The notes beneath the pieces are model-generated. The model did no database searches. It was not told the DNA's origin and saw nothing but the letters and a program-made list of their open reading frames with translations. This document shows positions 43,960 through 54,677 of a stretch of DNA of 64,000 nucleotides, piece by piece. How positions within the stretch are numbered: position 1 is the first letter of the stretch; the number at the start of each line of letters is the position of its first letter. The stretch lies in the NCBI RefSeq assembly GCF_051622035.1, contig NC_135355.1, positions 6,126,001-6,190,000 on the forward strand. The letters are read 5' to 3'. Source of the DNA: Arctopsyche grandis (lineage: Eukaryota; Arthropoda; Insecta; Trichoptera; Hydropsychidae). The position numbers were made by a program, and so were the translations under genes.

Positions 43960-45290
43960 CTTGCACAGGACAAAATTTCTACTTCCGGTTGGCGGATTTT
44001 GTTCAAATTTTTTAATTATTTAAAATCAGTATAATTATTATACACATTTAATATCAAGAGGATAAAAATAATTTAAAAGGTCAAAATAAAATAATGAAAT
44101 ATTGTTTTAAAAAAAAATACTACTTCCGGTTTACGAATTCAGACCAAAACGTTACCAAATCTAAGTTAGTACATAAACAACACAAATATAAATTTTCAGC
44201 TTAATACGTTCAGGGGCGTGGACAGGATCCAGGCGACAACATTTTTGACCTTTCTAATAGGAGAAAATTCCACTTCCGGTTCATTAAATTTGATAGTTTT
44301 ATTTTTTATTTTTACTTAAAATCACTATCTTTATTATACACAATAAATATCAAGACGCTTAAAATAATTTAAAAGGTCAAAATAAAATAATGAAATATTG
44401 TTTTTAAAAAAAATACTACTTCCAGTTTACGAATTCTGACCAAAACGTTACCAAATCTAAGTTAGTACATAATAAATATAAATTTTCAGCTTAATACGTT
44501 CAGGGGTGTGGTCAGGATCCAGGCGACAACATTTTTGACCTTCCTTCCGGATGCTTCCGGAAGGGAAAAAATCACACTTCCGGTTTATTAAATTTACTGA
44601 TTTTTTTTTATTTTAATCACATTGATACCAGAATTATACTTGCATTTTTTTGTGAAGACCACACATGTTAAAGGGGTCGAAAAAAATAGTGGAAGAAAAA
44701 TCGAACAAGAGTAAACTGCCACTTCCGGTCGACGGACGCTTACCAAATTTTATACATAACTTGGTATTGAGCTTAAACTGATCGATATGAAATTTCAGTT
44801 CGATAAATCAAAAGGCTTTTGAGAAAAACATATAAAACCTCGATTCTCTAGAGTAAAAGTACTACTTCCGGTTCAGATAAAAATATTTGAAAAATATAAA
44901 ATTATAAAAATTATTATTTCTAGTACATGTAAAAAAAATTCAGTCCGATTCAGTTAGTAGTTTGGGAGAAAATCGAATTCAAAAACTTAAAAAAAAGAGG
45001 ACACCTATAAGGGGAGGTACCATTTCCGGTCAACTTAAAAATTTGAAAAAAATTTACGTAGTGTCTATAAGAATTTCATTAACCGATACTAAGTTTCGGT
45101 TCGATAGGACTAACGGTGTTGAAAAAATCCCCAAAGTACACAGACACACACACACACACATTTTTTCTAGATCATTAAAACGTGATCAGTAATCGATTCT
45201 GAGTTCGAATCAGTCAAAATCTCGAGTTCGAATTTTCGCATGATCACAAAACTTCATCTATTGTTACTACGTACATAGATAAAGTAAAAA
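43960..45290 (+). repeat. ACTTCCGGT-anchored tandem array, period about 148 bp
   Basis: The motif ACTTCCGGT or a one-base variant begins at 43981, 44122, 44272, 44418, 44576, 44721, 44864 and 45022: spacings 141-158 bp. Each unit continues with a degenerate block resembling AAATTTCAGTTCGATA and then AAGG or GAGAAAA. The array ends GTACATAGATAAAGTAAAAA like the copies at 8625-9180 and 63300-64000. Units 43981-44575 are also similar to one another as a 295-bp double unit. Non-coding; probably part of a dispersed element. Confidence 0.75.
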
Positions 45291-45595
45291 TAAGCAAAGG
45301 TCATGCCTTTCCACGGAGACTTTGGAAGATTCTGACATTGAACCCGATATCGATTTGTTATGTAAAAACATGCGACCTCATCTATCGCATTAAATTGTTT
45401 CATGTGTGTATAGGTTTTATTTAAAAAAAATGTTTTTAAGCAAGTTCCTATAATTTTGTGCTGAATATAAATATGTGTATTATAATTGTAATAATTACTG
45501 CCAAATAAACCTTTTAATTAGAAAAAAAAATTTTTAGGTGCCGGGAATTAATTATTTCAGATTAATTCCCGGCATAAGTATTTGGGAAGCACTGT

Positions 45596-45676
45596 TCTAA
45601 TTGACTACTAAACTGTACTCAGCTAAATTTCAGTCTCTGTGAGGGTCTAGTTCGATATTTTAGTGGTACCGGTTAC
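45596..45676. repeat. 81-bp copy of the 3' end of the small ORF at 6002
   Basis: TCTAATTGACTACTAAACTG through TTTTAGTGGTACCGGTTACA matches 5951-6032 at all but about two bases. It is bracketed by direct copies of TTGGGAAGCACTG (45581-45593 and 45684-45696). Confidence 0.8.
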
Positions 45677-46456
45677 ATGAAAGTAATTGGGAAGCACTGC
45701 TCTAGATAATCCGGCCCGGTGCATTGTTTGATATTTTGAGTGTGAAAAGCAGCGACGGAAACAACTAGGATCTTAGGATATTGTACTGTGGACAAATGCC
45801 TCATGTGTTTGTAGGTAGAGAAACAGCTGTGATAAGATTGATAAAAGACTTAGGTCTATGTGTAAGTCAACGGCCATCAAAAGGAAGTACTTTCTTTTTT
45901 GACATTTAGCACATGATATTCGTCATACATCCGACTTTTACCAATGTCTTTGGCCTATCGGTAACTAGCCAAGTAAATTTGCTGGTTTAATGTTCGCATA
46001 AGCAATATCGACGAGCATGCTGAGACATTGTGTGGTATTGGAAGAAGGCGTGAACACGTGACGCGCTGGCAGTCGGCACGTTGTGGTCGAAGCCATGATG
46101 TGACGTGTTTTGGCCCGAGTTGGAAAGGGAGAGGGACATGACATGAGGGGAGCGGACATGACATCACTCACCCTGATCAAATCTCAAGATTCCTGTCGTT
46201 GCAACTGTAAAATACCTCACTGGCTTCCTCGCTTAGTCAATGGCCGATTGCCGATTGCCGATTGCCGAATGGCGACGGCGACCGACACCGCTTCTTACTT
46301 CCTGCATGCCACCCCCGATTTAAAGTGATCAACAATATGGTTCGGTGATTACTAGTGATTCGGTCAACCAGTTTTCTTGTGACCGAAAAAACTGGGTAGG
46401 AAATCATATTCGTGTCACAATCCAAAAGTATTTATATCTGGAAACAGGACACTTAA

Positions 46457-47930
46457 AGGTCTATTCATACCTAGTCAGCACGTACCGACTTCAGCAGGTA
46501 TCCGGCCGTACGAAAAGTATTCTTTGGTACATTTTGTATGGGTATATTCATACCAACCGTCACGTTTACGCCACGGCAGGCTTACAGCAGTACCCGACAT
46601 TTCCTGTTCATACCTTACAGCAACATCCGTCAACGTATCGTATCCGTTTTTTTGGCCATCGTGGAAATATACACGCGAATTACGTGCCATGAGTCTGCCG
46701 CTTTGCTGTTTTGGACCAATTATCGATAGTGACAGTTGACAGCTGTTCAATCTTTCGACATGGTTGGCGCAAATATTTAAAAAAAAATGGATTTTTTACG
46801 GAAATATTTAAAAAAATTTTGTCCATCATCCACAAGCTCCTTATACAGTGTCCAAAACTCTCCTTCGGTTTTTCTATTTTTTAACATGGGATGCACATCA
46901 AAACGCCTCCGTGCTTTTTTATTGCCTTCTTGAGCTTATTCTTTCAACAACAGTGCGATTATACATAATTTTGCGTTCGATAAACGTTGAAACATTTTTT
47001 CTGACTTGTATTCTGACGCGTAGCTACGAATGCACGTGTATGCATTCATACTGCAAGTACTCGACAATACGACGTAAGCAATATTGTGCCGTATCGTCAT
47101 GGCCTCTAATGTATAAGTAAGCCGATTTTGCCTTGCACTCGGCCAAATTGCTGTAAACGTGACGTGACCACGACGTATAGGTAGATATGAATAGAAATGT
47201 AATAAAATGACATATTTGAAACGGAGTCGTGCAGTGCTGAAGCCGTACAGTGCTGTTAAGTATGAACATCCGTCAACGTATCGTATCCGTTTTTTTGGCC
47301 ATCGTGGAAATATACACGCGAATTACGTGCCATGAGTCTGCCGCTTTGCTGTTTTGGACCAATTATCGATATTGACAGTTGACAGCTGTTCAATCTTTCG
47401 ACATGGTTTTGGCGCAAATATTAAAAAAATATTTAAAAAAATTTAAAATTTTTTACGGAAATATTTAAAAAAATTTTGTCCATCATCCACAAGCTCCTTA
47501 TACAGTGTCCAAAACTCTCCTTCGGTTTTTCTATTTTTTAACATGGGATGCACATCAAAACGCCTCCGTGCTTTTTTATTGCCTTCTTGAGCTTCTTCTT
47601 CCAACATCAGCGCGATTATACATAATTTTTCGTTCGATAAACGTCGAAACATTTTTGCTGACTTGTATTCTAACGCGTAGCTACGAATGCACGTGTATGC
47701 ATTCATATTGTAAGTACTCGACAATACGACGTAAGCAATATTACGCCGTATCGTCATGGCCTGTAATGTATAAGTAAGTCGATTTTGCCTTGCACTCGGC
47801 CAAAGTGTTGTGAACGTGACGAGACCGCGACGTGTAGGTAGATATGAATAGAAATGTAATAAAATGACATATTCGAAACGGAGTCGTGCCGTGCTGAAGC
47901 CGTGCAGTGCTGTTAAGTATGAACAGACCT
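46457..47930. mobile_element. PIF/Harbinger element with internal tandem duplication
   Basis: Flanked by TAA (46454-46456 and 47931-47933), with inverted ends AGGTCTATTCATACCTAGTC and TAAGTATGAACAGACCT. Inside, about 643 bp is repeated in tandem (for example ATCCGTCAACGTATCGTATC at 46625 and 47268). Each unit carries the minus-strand N-terminal Harbinger coding block. About 1.47 kb, non-autonomous. Confidence 0.83.
47443..47655 (-). pseudogene. Harbinger (HARBI1-like) transposase N-terminal exon
   Basis: Reads MFRRLSNEKLCIIALMLEEE, then KKARRRFDVHPMLKNRKTEG and EFWTLYKELVDDGQNFFKYF, the typical N-terminal block of HARBI1/ALP1-like transposases. No DDE domain is present nearby. The equivalent block in the first tandem unit (about 46790-47000) is degenerate. 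Confidence 0.75.
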
Positions 47931-48234
47931 TAAAGCACCCCGGCTTTAATGACTCACCACGCGACATCAGCCCATAAAAACCGATCCAAATATTTACACA
48001 TTACACTAGACTAAAGCGCCGCAGTGCTCGAATAATTGATAAAAAGCTGGCAATTAATGGATCGCCAAATCTTCTAAAATAAAATTGACCAGTGATAAAA
48101 TTTGCTTATAACCGACGGGTCAATTGCAAATATTTATAAAAAAATATATTTACGAGTAAATGTAACATGAGTGTTTCACAAAAAATTAAAAACAAAGGAC
48201 GACCTCGATCTCATGCCATGCGCCCTCGCCAACG

Positions 48235-48425
48235 GCAAATGGACTATTTCGCACATTACGATTGTGCACACGACAATCGTTGCCACAAAAACCGCGAGTA
48301 CGAAATATCTGGCATTCGAGCTCTCGTTAGTATGATAGTTCACTTAGGAAACTCCCGATGGATGGAATTTCGGGTGCCAGATGTTCAGTGATCGAGATCG
48401 CTTTGTGCAGAATAATCACAGAACT
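48235..48425. mobile_element. GGTTCGGTGATT-family MITE fragment
   Basis: CGAGTACGAAATATCTGGCA and GCTCTCGTTAGTATGATAG match the family core; the end is GCAGAATAATCACAGAAC. Confidence 0.65.
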
Positions 48426-48965
48426 CTCGCCAAAAAACGAACTCTTCAGTTTTTATTCAACCACTAGTCAATATACGCAGCCAATAGAAATAGTGTAACC
48501 GGTTCGTTTAAAAAAGTTAAATGATTCATTCGCTAAAATGTTGTTAAAATTCAATTAAGTTTTTATCAACATTATCACTTCTTTAGTATATATACATACA
48601 TCCTCTTTCTACAACTGGTAGCAATATCTCCATATAGATCCACTATTTCTACATATTAAACAAAAAATGGATTGAAGGATCTCTGGCAAAAAAACTTTAT
48701 TTGGATAGAGATTAATATATACTTTTTTATTGATCTCACGATAATATTAATTATTAGTAGAAATTCAGGGGTTGTCCATAAGTTATTTACGTCAAACCCT
48801 TATGCGAAAAATTTCTAATTATTTATTAATTTTAACTGTTTGACAAAAAAAGACTCAAATAAAATATTATCGTTGCGTAACAAAATAGTACTTTGGCCAA
48901 AAATATCACCAAGTGACAGATGTGTTTGACAGCTATGTACGGATAGTAATTTATGGTAGTTGAGT

Positions 48966-49708
48966 ATGGATCTTCCGGAGGAAAAAATCCCAAACCCTAA
49001 AGTTCCCGATCCGGAACGATTGGAAAGATTCAAAGGTTGCATTATTTTTTCTAGAATTTTTTTTTTTACAAAAATAACCTCAAAACATTTATTTATAATA
49101 ACGTTTTGTATTTATTAAATTATGAAAACATTCTATTTTTTTTCAAATACCATAAAATAAAACTTTGAATGATTTTTTCCAGCTGGCGCTTTCCTCGCTA
49201 CTATAGCAGGCGTGTCTATGTTTGCTGGATTTGGATTTACTTTAGCAGCAGCAAAGAAAAAAGATCCCCATTTTTTCAATAAAGGTGTTTAGTGAAATTC
49301 AGATATTCGTTCATATTGAGTTCTTAGAACTGTTTTTAATCCACCGTTCATTTCTACTTACAGGAGTCATACCAAGTGTAGAATTAGCCGACACTGGTGC
49401 AATTTTGGCACTACGAGCCTTAGGATGGGGGACTGCTTATGCGATAGGAGGAACTTCGTTATTATGCTACGGAATGTGGAAACTATCAGGAGCTAAAGAC
49501 GTTAGTTTAAATTGATAAGAAAATACTTGCATCATTCGAACTAATCCTATTAAAACGCAATTTATTTCAGCTCAAAGATTTTAGAATAAGAATGGGCAAT
49601 ATCTTACCGAAAATACCTAAAAACGACCCACCCCAGTCGAGAACAGAATTCAGCGGATTGAATGATCTACTTAATTACGTGTCTACAGAAAAATTTGGAA
49701 AATCATAA
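48966..49708 (+). CDS. TMEM242: Transmembrane protein 242
   Basis: Four exons, 48966-49035, 49183-49284, 49364-49500, 49571-49708, in phase, 148 residues (human 141). It starts [20 protein letters not shown]. Two hydrophobic helices follow: [20 protein letters not shown] and, after [20 protein letters not shown], the segment [18 protein letters not shown]. The tail is [15 protein letters not shown]. Known role: inner mitochondrial membrane factor aiding ATP synthase c-ring and complex I assembly. AATAAA lies at 49749-49754. It converges on PDCD2. Confidence 0.9.
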
Positions 49709-49748
49709 ATTATTTATAGTTGCATAATTAGTTTTATTAATATAATAT

Positions 49749-49754
49749 AATAAA
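49749..49754 (+). terminator. TMEM242 polyadenylation signal
   Basis: AATAAA, 41 bp past the TMEM242 stop codon. Confidence 0.6.
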
Positions 49755-49772
49755 TTATAAAATACAGTTGAA

Positions 49773-49778
49773 TTTATT
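49773..49778 (-). terminator. PDCD2 polyadenylation signal
   Basis: TTTATT on the plus strand, i.e. AATAAA on the minus strand, about 21 bp past the PDCD2 stop codon. It faces the TMEM242 signal 19 bp away. Confidence 0.5.
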
Positions 49779-49798
49779 AATTCCTCTCACTTCATTAA

Positions 49799-51281
49799 TT
49801 AATTTTCTTTACTGGATGTAGAAGGACTGGCCAAGTTAGAATCGATATCTTGTTTGAATATAAATTCACTTTTATATGGAACTTCTTTATCAGTGCAATG
49901 ATTAGCACATGTGTATACAGCCAAGATTCCCCAGTCAATACTGCTTACACCAAACTCAAGGTCTAGGTAATTTAATAATTGTGGCATTATCTACAATATA
50001 AGACAATTTAGAACAGTAAAGGTAAGAAAAGTAAAATTTTATATGTGTAATACATAAAAAATTGACCTGGCATTCAAATTGTCTTTTACCATTACAATAT
50101 TTGCAATTTGGTATATCTTCATTAGAAATCAAAGGTTTGGAAGAAATCCAGAGCGGACTTTCGCCTCGATTGTATCGTAATACTTGATCTGGTTCTCTGG
50201 CAATGCGTTTCTTAAATTTAAGAAAAGTTTTGTCTTCTACTGATGCGTTTGCATATTGCTCTAATTCTGTTTCGCTTGCATCATTTAAACACCCCGCTTT
50301 CTCTTCTGCAATTAGTTTATTCAAATACTTCAATTCTTGTTCTTCCGACGTTTCAGTCACTTTTTCCTACATTTTAAGATCATAAAAAGAACAATCAGCA
50401 TTCAATTATCGTAAATATATAAAATATATCATTACCTCAGTTTCTTCTTCTATGGTAAGTTCTAACTCGGGAAATATGATATTATTCTTGGGTTGTATAT
50501 CTTTCGATTCACTCTGCAAAATATAATCATTATATTTATTTTGTGGGGTGTGACACCATGTACATATATTTTTAATTTAATATTAGGATAACGTACAGGA
50601 TTTTCATTGCAACAGGATTCACGATGGCCATTTTTCCAATGATACACTTGGTGCGATTTGCCACAATAATTTATCCTCTTACATTTGGAACAATGATTGG
50701 GACCTTTACATCCGCATATGTAACACAGTGCAGGACATTTGGAATCGTCGAATTCCTACAATAAAGTTTGCATTTTGAACTTCATCTATTGGAAAGTATC
50801 ACAGATTCAAGAAAATAATTCAAACCGCGTTTTCATCTTCCAGAGGTGGATCGTGTGAATAAAATTCGTTGTCCCTTTTCAGCTGACATCTCAGTACTTT
50901 TATACAATTCGACTCATTCGGCTTATAACAGGAACCATTTTTACAAATAAAAAAGAAGAGTGTGCGGTGAAATGCTTCTTCGCTATCGTCTATCGGGGCA
51001 TAAATCTAAAATTTAATTGATAGCAATTGACATTGACAATGGTGTCATAATTGTATTTGATTTTCTTTTAGTAATTGATTCGAATTCAATCTGCTCACTT
51101 GACAGAGAAAAACGAGGGGTTCATTGCAAACTATACACTGCAAAGTCGAAGGCTGTGGGGGCTTTCGATTAAGCCATGCTGGCTTTCCACCAACTTTACT
51201 GGGAAAGAAACGAGGGTGCAGACGCCATGATTCGCACTCATTTATAAAACCAATATCCACTTTATTTTTATGTTCACTCAT
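49799..51281 (-). CDS. PDCD2: Programmed cell death protein 2 (Zfrp8-type)
   Basis: Six coding exons: 51281-51099, 51005-50826, 50755-50597, 50513-50436, 50366-50067, 49990-49799, giving 363 residues in phase (human PDCD2 344). N-terminal half: SKVGGKPAWLNRKPPQPSTL then CIVCNEPLVFLCQ and HRTLFFFICKNGSCYK. Exon 3 is a MYND zinc finger (CPALCYICGCKGPNHCSKC, then HWKNGHRESC). The C-terminal PDCD2 domain includes YANASVEDKTFLKFKKRIA, CKYCNGKRQFECQ and MPQLLNYLDLEFGVSSIDWG. Known role: chaperone of ribosomal protein uS5 (RpS2), needed for stem-cell maintenance in flies. The 3' UTR appears very short. Confidence 0.95.
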
Positions 51282-51496
51282 TGTATAAGATAGTAGTTTA
51301 CAAACTATAAAAATATCTAGACAGCACGTTCATACAGACACGTGCGACGATAGCGAATGACAGTTGATGATAATGTTGCCAGTAACAAAAACGACTAAAT
51401 TTTTTTCATTTATATTCATAGAAGTAGAATGCATAGAATCGCTCTCAGCCTCCAAAAATGTTGCTACAAAAATTTGTTCATTGTTTGCTAAACTTC

Positions 51497-51529
<33 letters not shown>
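51497..51529. repeat. (CT)n microsatellite
   Basis: About 33 bp of CT repeats upstream of PDCD2. Confidence 0.9.
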
Positions 51530-51535
<6 letters not shown>

Positions 51536-51622
51536 CCTCTGACTTTCCTTCTCTCTCTTCGATGGCTCGCTTTTAGACGATACCTTGGTTAACAATGACC
51601 ATTCTATGCATTCTACTTCGGT

Positions 51623-52031
51623 AAAAGTGAGAACGCTCGACAGGAAAAGCGGGGCTAGATGTTGGTTGCCATTATGCCGGTGCCAGACATGAGTTCAAAG
51701 AAGTGATCACTTCTTTGAAGACTTTGCTCGCACATTTGGTCACATATTGTTGTATCTGCCAGATATATGTTCAAAGATTTGATCAACTAGGCTCGCGCAA
51801 CTGGGCTTCGCGGAGTGTGGCAGGCACACAAACATTTGGACTTTTACCCTTTTGATGAGCGCCAAAAAACCGACACGGAACGGCAAAGCACATTTAAGTG
51901 ATCAAATATGAGACAATAGTAAAAATGCCCGTGCCACACATGTGAACACTTATTTGATCACATGTCTGGCGCCGGCATAATGGCAACCTACATCTAGCCC
52001 CGCTTTTCTTGTCGAGCGTTCTCACTTTTAC
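51623..52031. mobile_element. Foldback MITE with about 70-bp inverted ends
   Basis: Left AAAAGTGAGAACGCTCGACA, GCGGGGCTAGATGTTGGTTG, CATTATGCCGG; the right end carries the complements (CCGGCATAATGGCAACC, ACATCTAGCCCCGC, TGTCGAGCGTTCTCACTTTT in degenerate form). Subterminal AAGTGATCACTT palindrome near 51700. About 410 bp, no ORF. Confidence 0.8.
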
Positions 52032-52190
52032 CAAAATCGCGAATACGTAATATCTGGTAATCGAGTTCTCGTTAGTGCAATATTTATCTAACTTGATGGA
52101 GATTTTAGGTTCCAGATGTTCCGAAATCGAGATTTTAGTAACGTGCGCGAGGTTACTTTTTGCGGAATAATCACCGAACCTTTATTATCT
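52031..52190. mobile_element. GGTTCGGTGATT-family MITE fragment
   Basis: AATCGCGAATACGTAATATC, GAGTTCTCGTTAGTG and the end GCGGAATAATCACCGAACC match the family. It abuts the foldback MITE on its left. Confidence 0.7.
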
Positions 52191-52194
52191 ACTT

Positions 52195-52625
52195 TAAATG
52201 GTAAATATATTATTTCGTACATCGCGATCGCGCAAATGACAATCTTTGCTACGAAAATCGCGAATATGTATTATTTGGGGTAAACGGACTACTAGTCATA
52301 TGTGAATCAGTCACAGGACAATCGGTCGCTCTAGATCGGTCACACGTGATCACCCGTCACACTAAAACTGGTCACACCCTAAAATCGGTAACGAGAAAAC
52401 TGGTTAACCGATTTTAGGGTGTGACCAGTTTTAGTGTGACGGGTGATCACGTGTGACCGATCTAGAGCGACGGGTTCACATTTGAATAGTAATTACCGAA
52501 CCATTATCTGGCACTCGAGTTCTCGTTAGTATATTTCACGTGCGTAAATCTCAATGGATGGAATTTTCAGGTGGCAGATGTTCCGTGATCGAGATTTTAC
52601 TGATGTGCAAAATAATCATCGAACC
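52195..52625. mobile_element. GGTTCGGTGATT-family MITE split by a palindromic MITE
   Basis: The outer halves 52195-52279 (CGCGATCGCGCAAATGACAA) and 52505-52625 (GGCACTCGAGTTCTCGTTAG to AATAATCATCGAACC) form one MITE. Between them, 52280-52504 is the palindromic MITE seen at 30218-30556 (GGTCGCTCTAGATCGGTCAC and its complement). The order of events is clear: outer first, inner later. Confidence 0.75.
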
Positions 52626-52916
52626 ACTTCAAATGCGGAATAAAAAGGTAACTAAAAAATCCTTGATGGAATCAAATATTCACGAAGATTTTAAGATTAA
52701 AAAAAAACTTGTGTAATAAAATACAGTCCAGCTAGTTTGTTAAAATATGGAACCAATCCAAAAATATTTTAATTAAAATATATATGAGGGCGAAAGAAAT
52801 GAAACGATGGTGTGGTTTAATGCACAACTATTTTATTATGACGGTCGGGAGGAAGTAAAGTAGTAGCCACCAATATTGTCGAATCGGTCCCAACTCATGG
52901 CGAGCCTAATTCGATC

Positions 52917-53111
52917 ATGTTATGTAGACATACTTTTGATAAATTAATCATTACATACACCGCCACTAGAGAAAACAAATTTGCGCTGTTGCGAAAATGG
53001 CTAAAAGATTACGTATCCAATTATCGATCGCTTTCAATGCGGGACAAACAACTCAAAACTGAGGCAGTTCCTCATAAACTGAAACCTCTGGTTACTAACC
53101 TGTATCCATAA
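52917..53111 (+). CDS. Unrecognised coding-like ORF, perhaps a terminal exon
   Basis: Frame ending in KWLKDYVSNYRSLSMRDKQL, KTEAVPHKLKPLVTNLYP and a stop. The sequence looks protein-like rather than random, but I cannot place it. There is no ATG; an upstream exon or a processed-pseudogene origin is possible. AATAAA-like sequence lies near 53211. It precedes the NEK gene on the same strand. Confidence 0.3.
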   Translation: MLCRHTFDKLIITYTATRENKFALLRKWLKDYVSNYRSLSMRDKQLKTEAVPHKLKPLVTNLYP

Positions 53112-53447
53112 TTATTTTTGATACTGATTAATTGGACCAATTTTTTCTAGGCTATTTTCAGTGTATTGTGTATATATTTTTAAATTCTGTTATTTTCCAT
53201 CTCATTTTTAATAATAAAAAAGAGGTATATAAATAATAAATAGCTTGTAAATATATAAAATGAAGTAGCTTAATACCCGAAGAATCATTTAAATGAAAAA
53301 TTGACAGCATTTATTGCCAATGACTTTTTCTTCAGCAATGACAATACTTTCACATTTATGGCCATTTCGAGGTGAAGCAGTTATAGCAACAATAATCAGT
53401 TCAAATCATACAAAACAAAGTATCATTTTGCACAGTATCCTTTTAAG

Positions 53448-54677
53448 ATGGATCCGCGTATCCAAATGTCACATATTAATCAAACTCCCCAGTATCAAAT
53501 CATCAAAACAATCGGAAAAGGAACTTATGGGTTCGTTCTGTTCAATATTCAAATCGTTATAAAACTTTTTTGGTACGTACGTATTTTACGCACATATAAA
53601 ACATTTTTCAGAACGGTGTACTTGTGCAATTCAAACAAGACTAATTCACAAATGGTACTAAAAGAAGTCCATGTCAATTCGACAAAAGATGATAAGTATA
53701 AAGTAATGATAATGATTTATTATTGTGGGTAGTTCATATAATATTTGTCAATAATAATTGATAGTGTATCTGTTTCAGGAAGCAATTAATGAAATTAAAA
53801 TACTGTCAACACTCATTCACCCGTTCATTATTAGATATTTAGAAAGCTTCTACCAAAATCATTCAGTATACATAATCATGGAGTATGCGAATCAAGGAAA
53901 CTTGGCAGAATATATGTTTAAACGACAGCATTACCTTTTGCCACAAAACGTATGCATTGTTTCATAAAACAAGATTTTTAATAACGTAAGAGATATAAGA
54001 TGCATAATTTTGGGTTTCAGGAAATTTTAATTATCTTCTGTCAAGTATTATTAGGTGTACAGCATATGCATATGAGAAATATAGTACACAGGGATCTGAA
54101 GGCAGAAAATATTCTGATGTCTGGCACTTATGGAAATACAGTGAAAATTGGAGACTTCGGAATAGCTAAAATTTTAGAGTAAGATCTAATAAAAAATTAT
54201 ACAATTTCTAGTAAACACCAAAGATTTTAAGAAAAATATTATATTTTAGTAATGACAAGGCTTCGACTGTTATAGGAACACCTTATTATTTAGCACCTGA
54301 ACTGTGTGAAAACAAGCCGTACGATTCGAAGACTGATATATGGGCATTAGGTTGTTTATTTTACGAAATGTGCACTCATAAAAGAGCATTTGATGCACCC
54401 GTAAGTACGAATATAAACTACAGAACCTTACACAAAAATAAATACAGTACAACATTAACATCATCAATAATTTCAGACATTAATCGGATTAGTGAAAGAA
54501 ATAACAACTGGTAATTTCATACCCATCAACACTAGTTACTATGAACATGAAATACAAGCAATCATCGATCACATGTTGACCGTTGTGCCTGAAAAAAGAT
54601 GCTGCGTCAATGTTATATTAGAGAAACAGATATTGAGACCTATTTTAGAATACATCCATGTTATATATCTCAATTGA
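53448..54677 (+). CDS. NIMA-related (NEK8/NEK9-like) serine/threonine kinase, kinase-only
   Basis: Six exons, 53448-53530, 53612-53702, 53779-53949, 54021-54178, 54250-54400, 54477-54677, in phase, 284 residues. The kinase motifs are intact: glycine loop IGKGTYGTVYL (residues 22-32), Lys45 in VLKEV, catalytic HRDLKAEN (138-145), DFG (160-162), and GTPYYLAPELCENKPYDSKT. The residues around EYANQGNLAEYMFKRQHYLL and TDIWALGCLFYEM are closest to my recollection of NEK8/NEK9. Those proteins carry C-terminal RCC1 repeats; here the frame stops just after the kinase fold. The first donor (GG|GTTCGT) is weak. AATAAA near 54996. The target and ciliary role are not shown by the sequence. Confidence 0.85.

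Noticed and set aside
46475-47270. Several overlapping ORFs of 70-91 codons
   Set aside because: They repeat in both tandem units of the Harbinger element and are mostly antisense to the degenerate transposase block.
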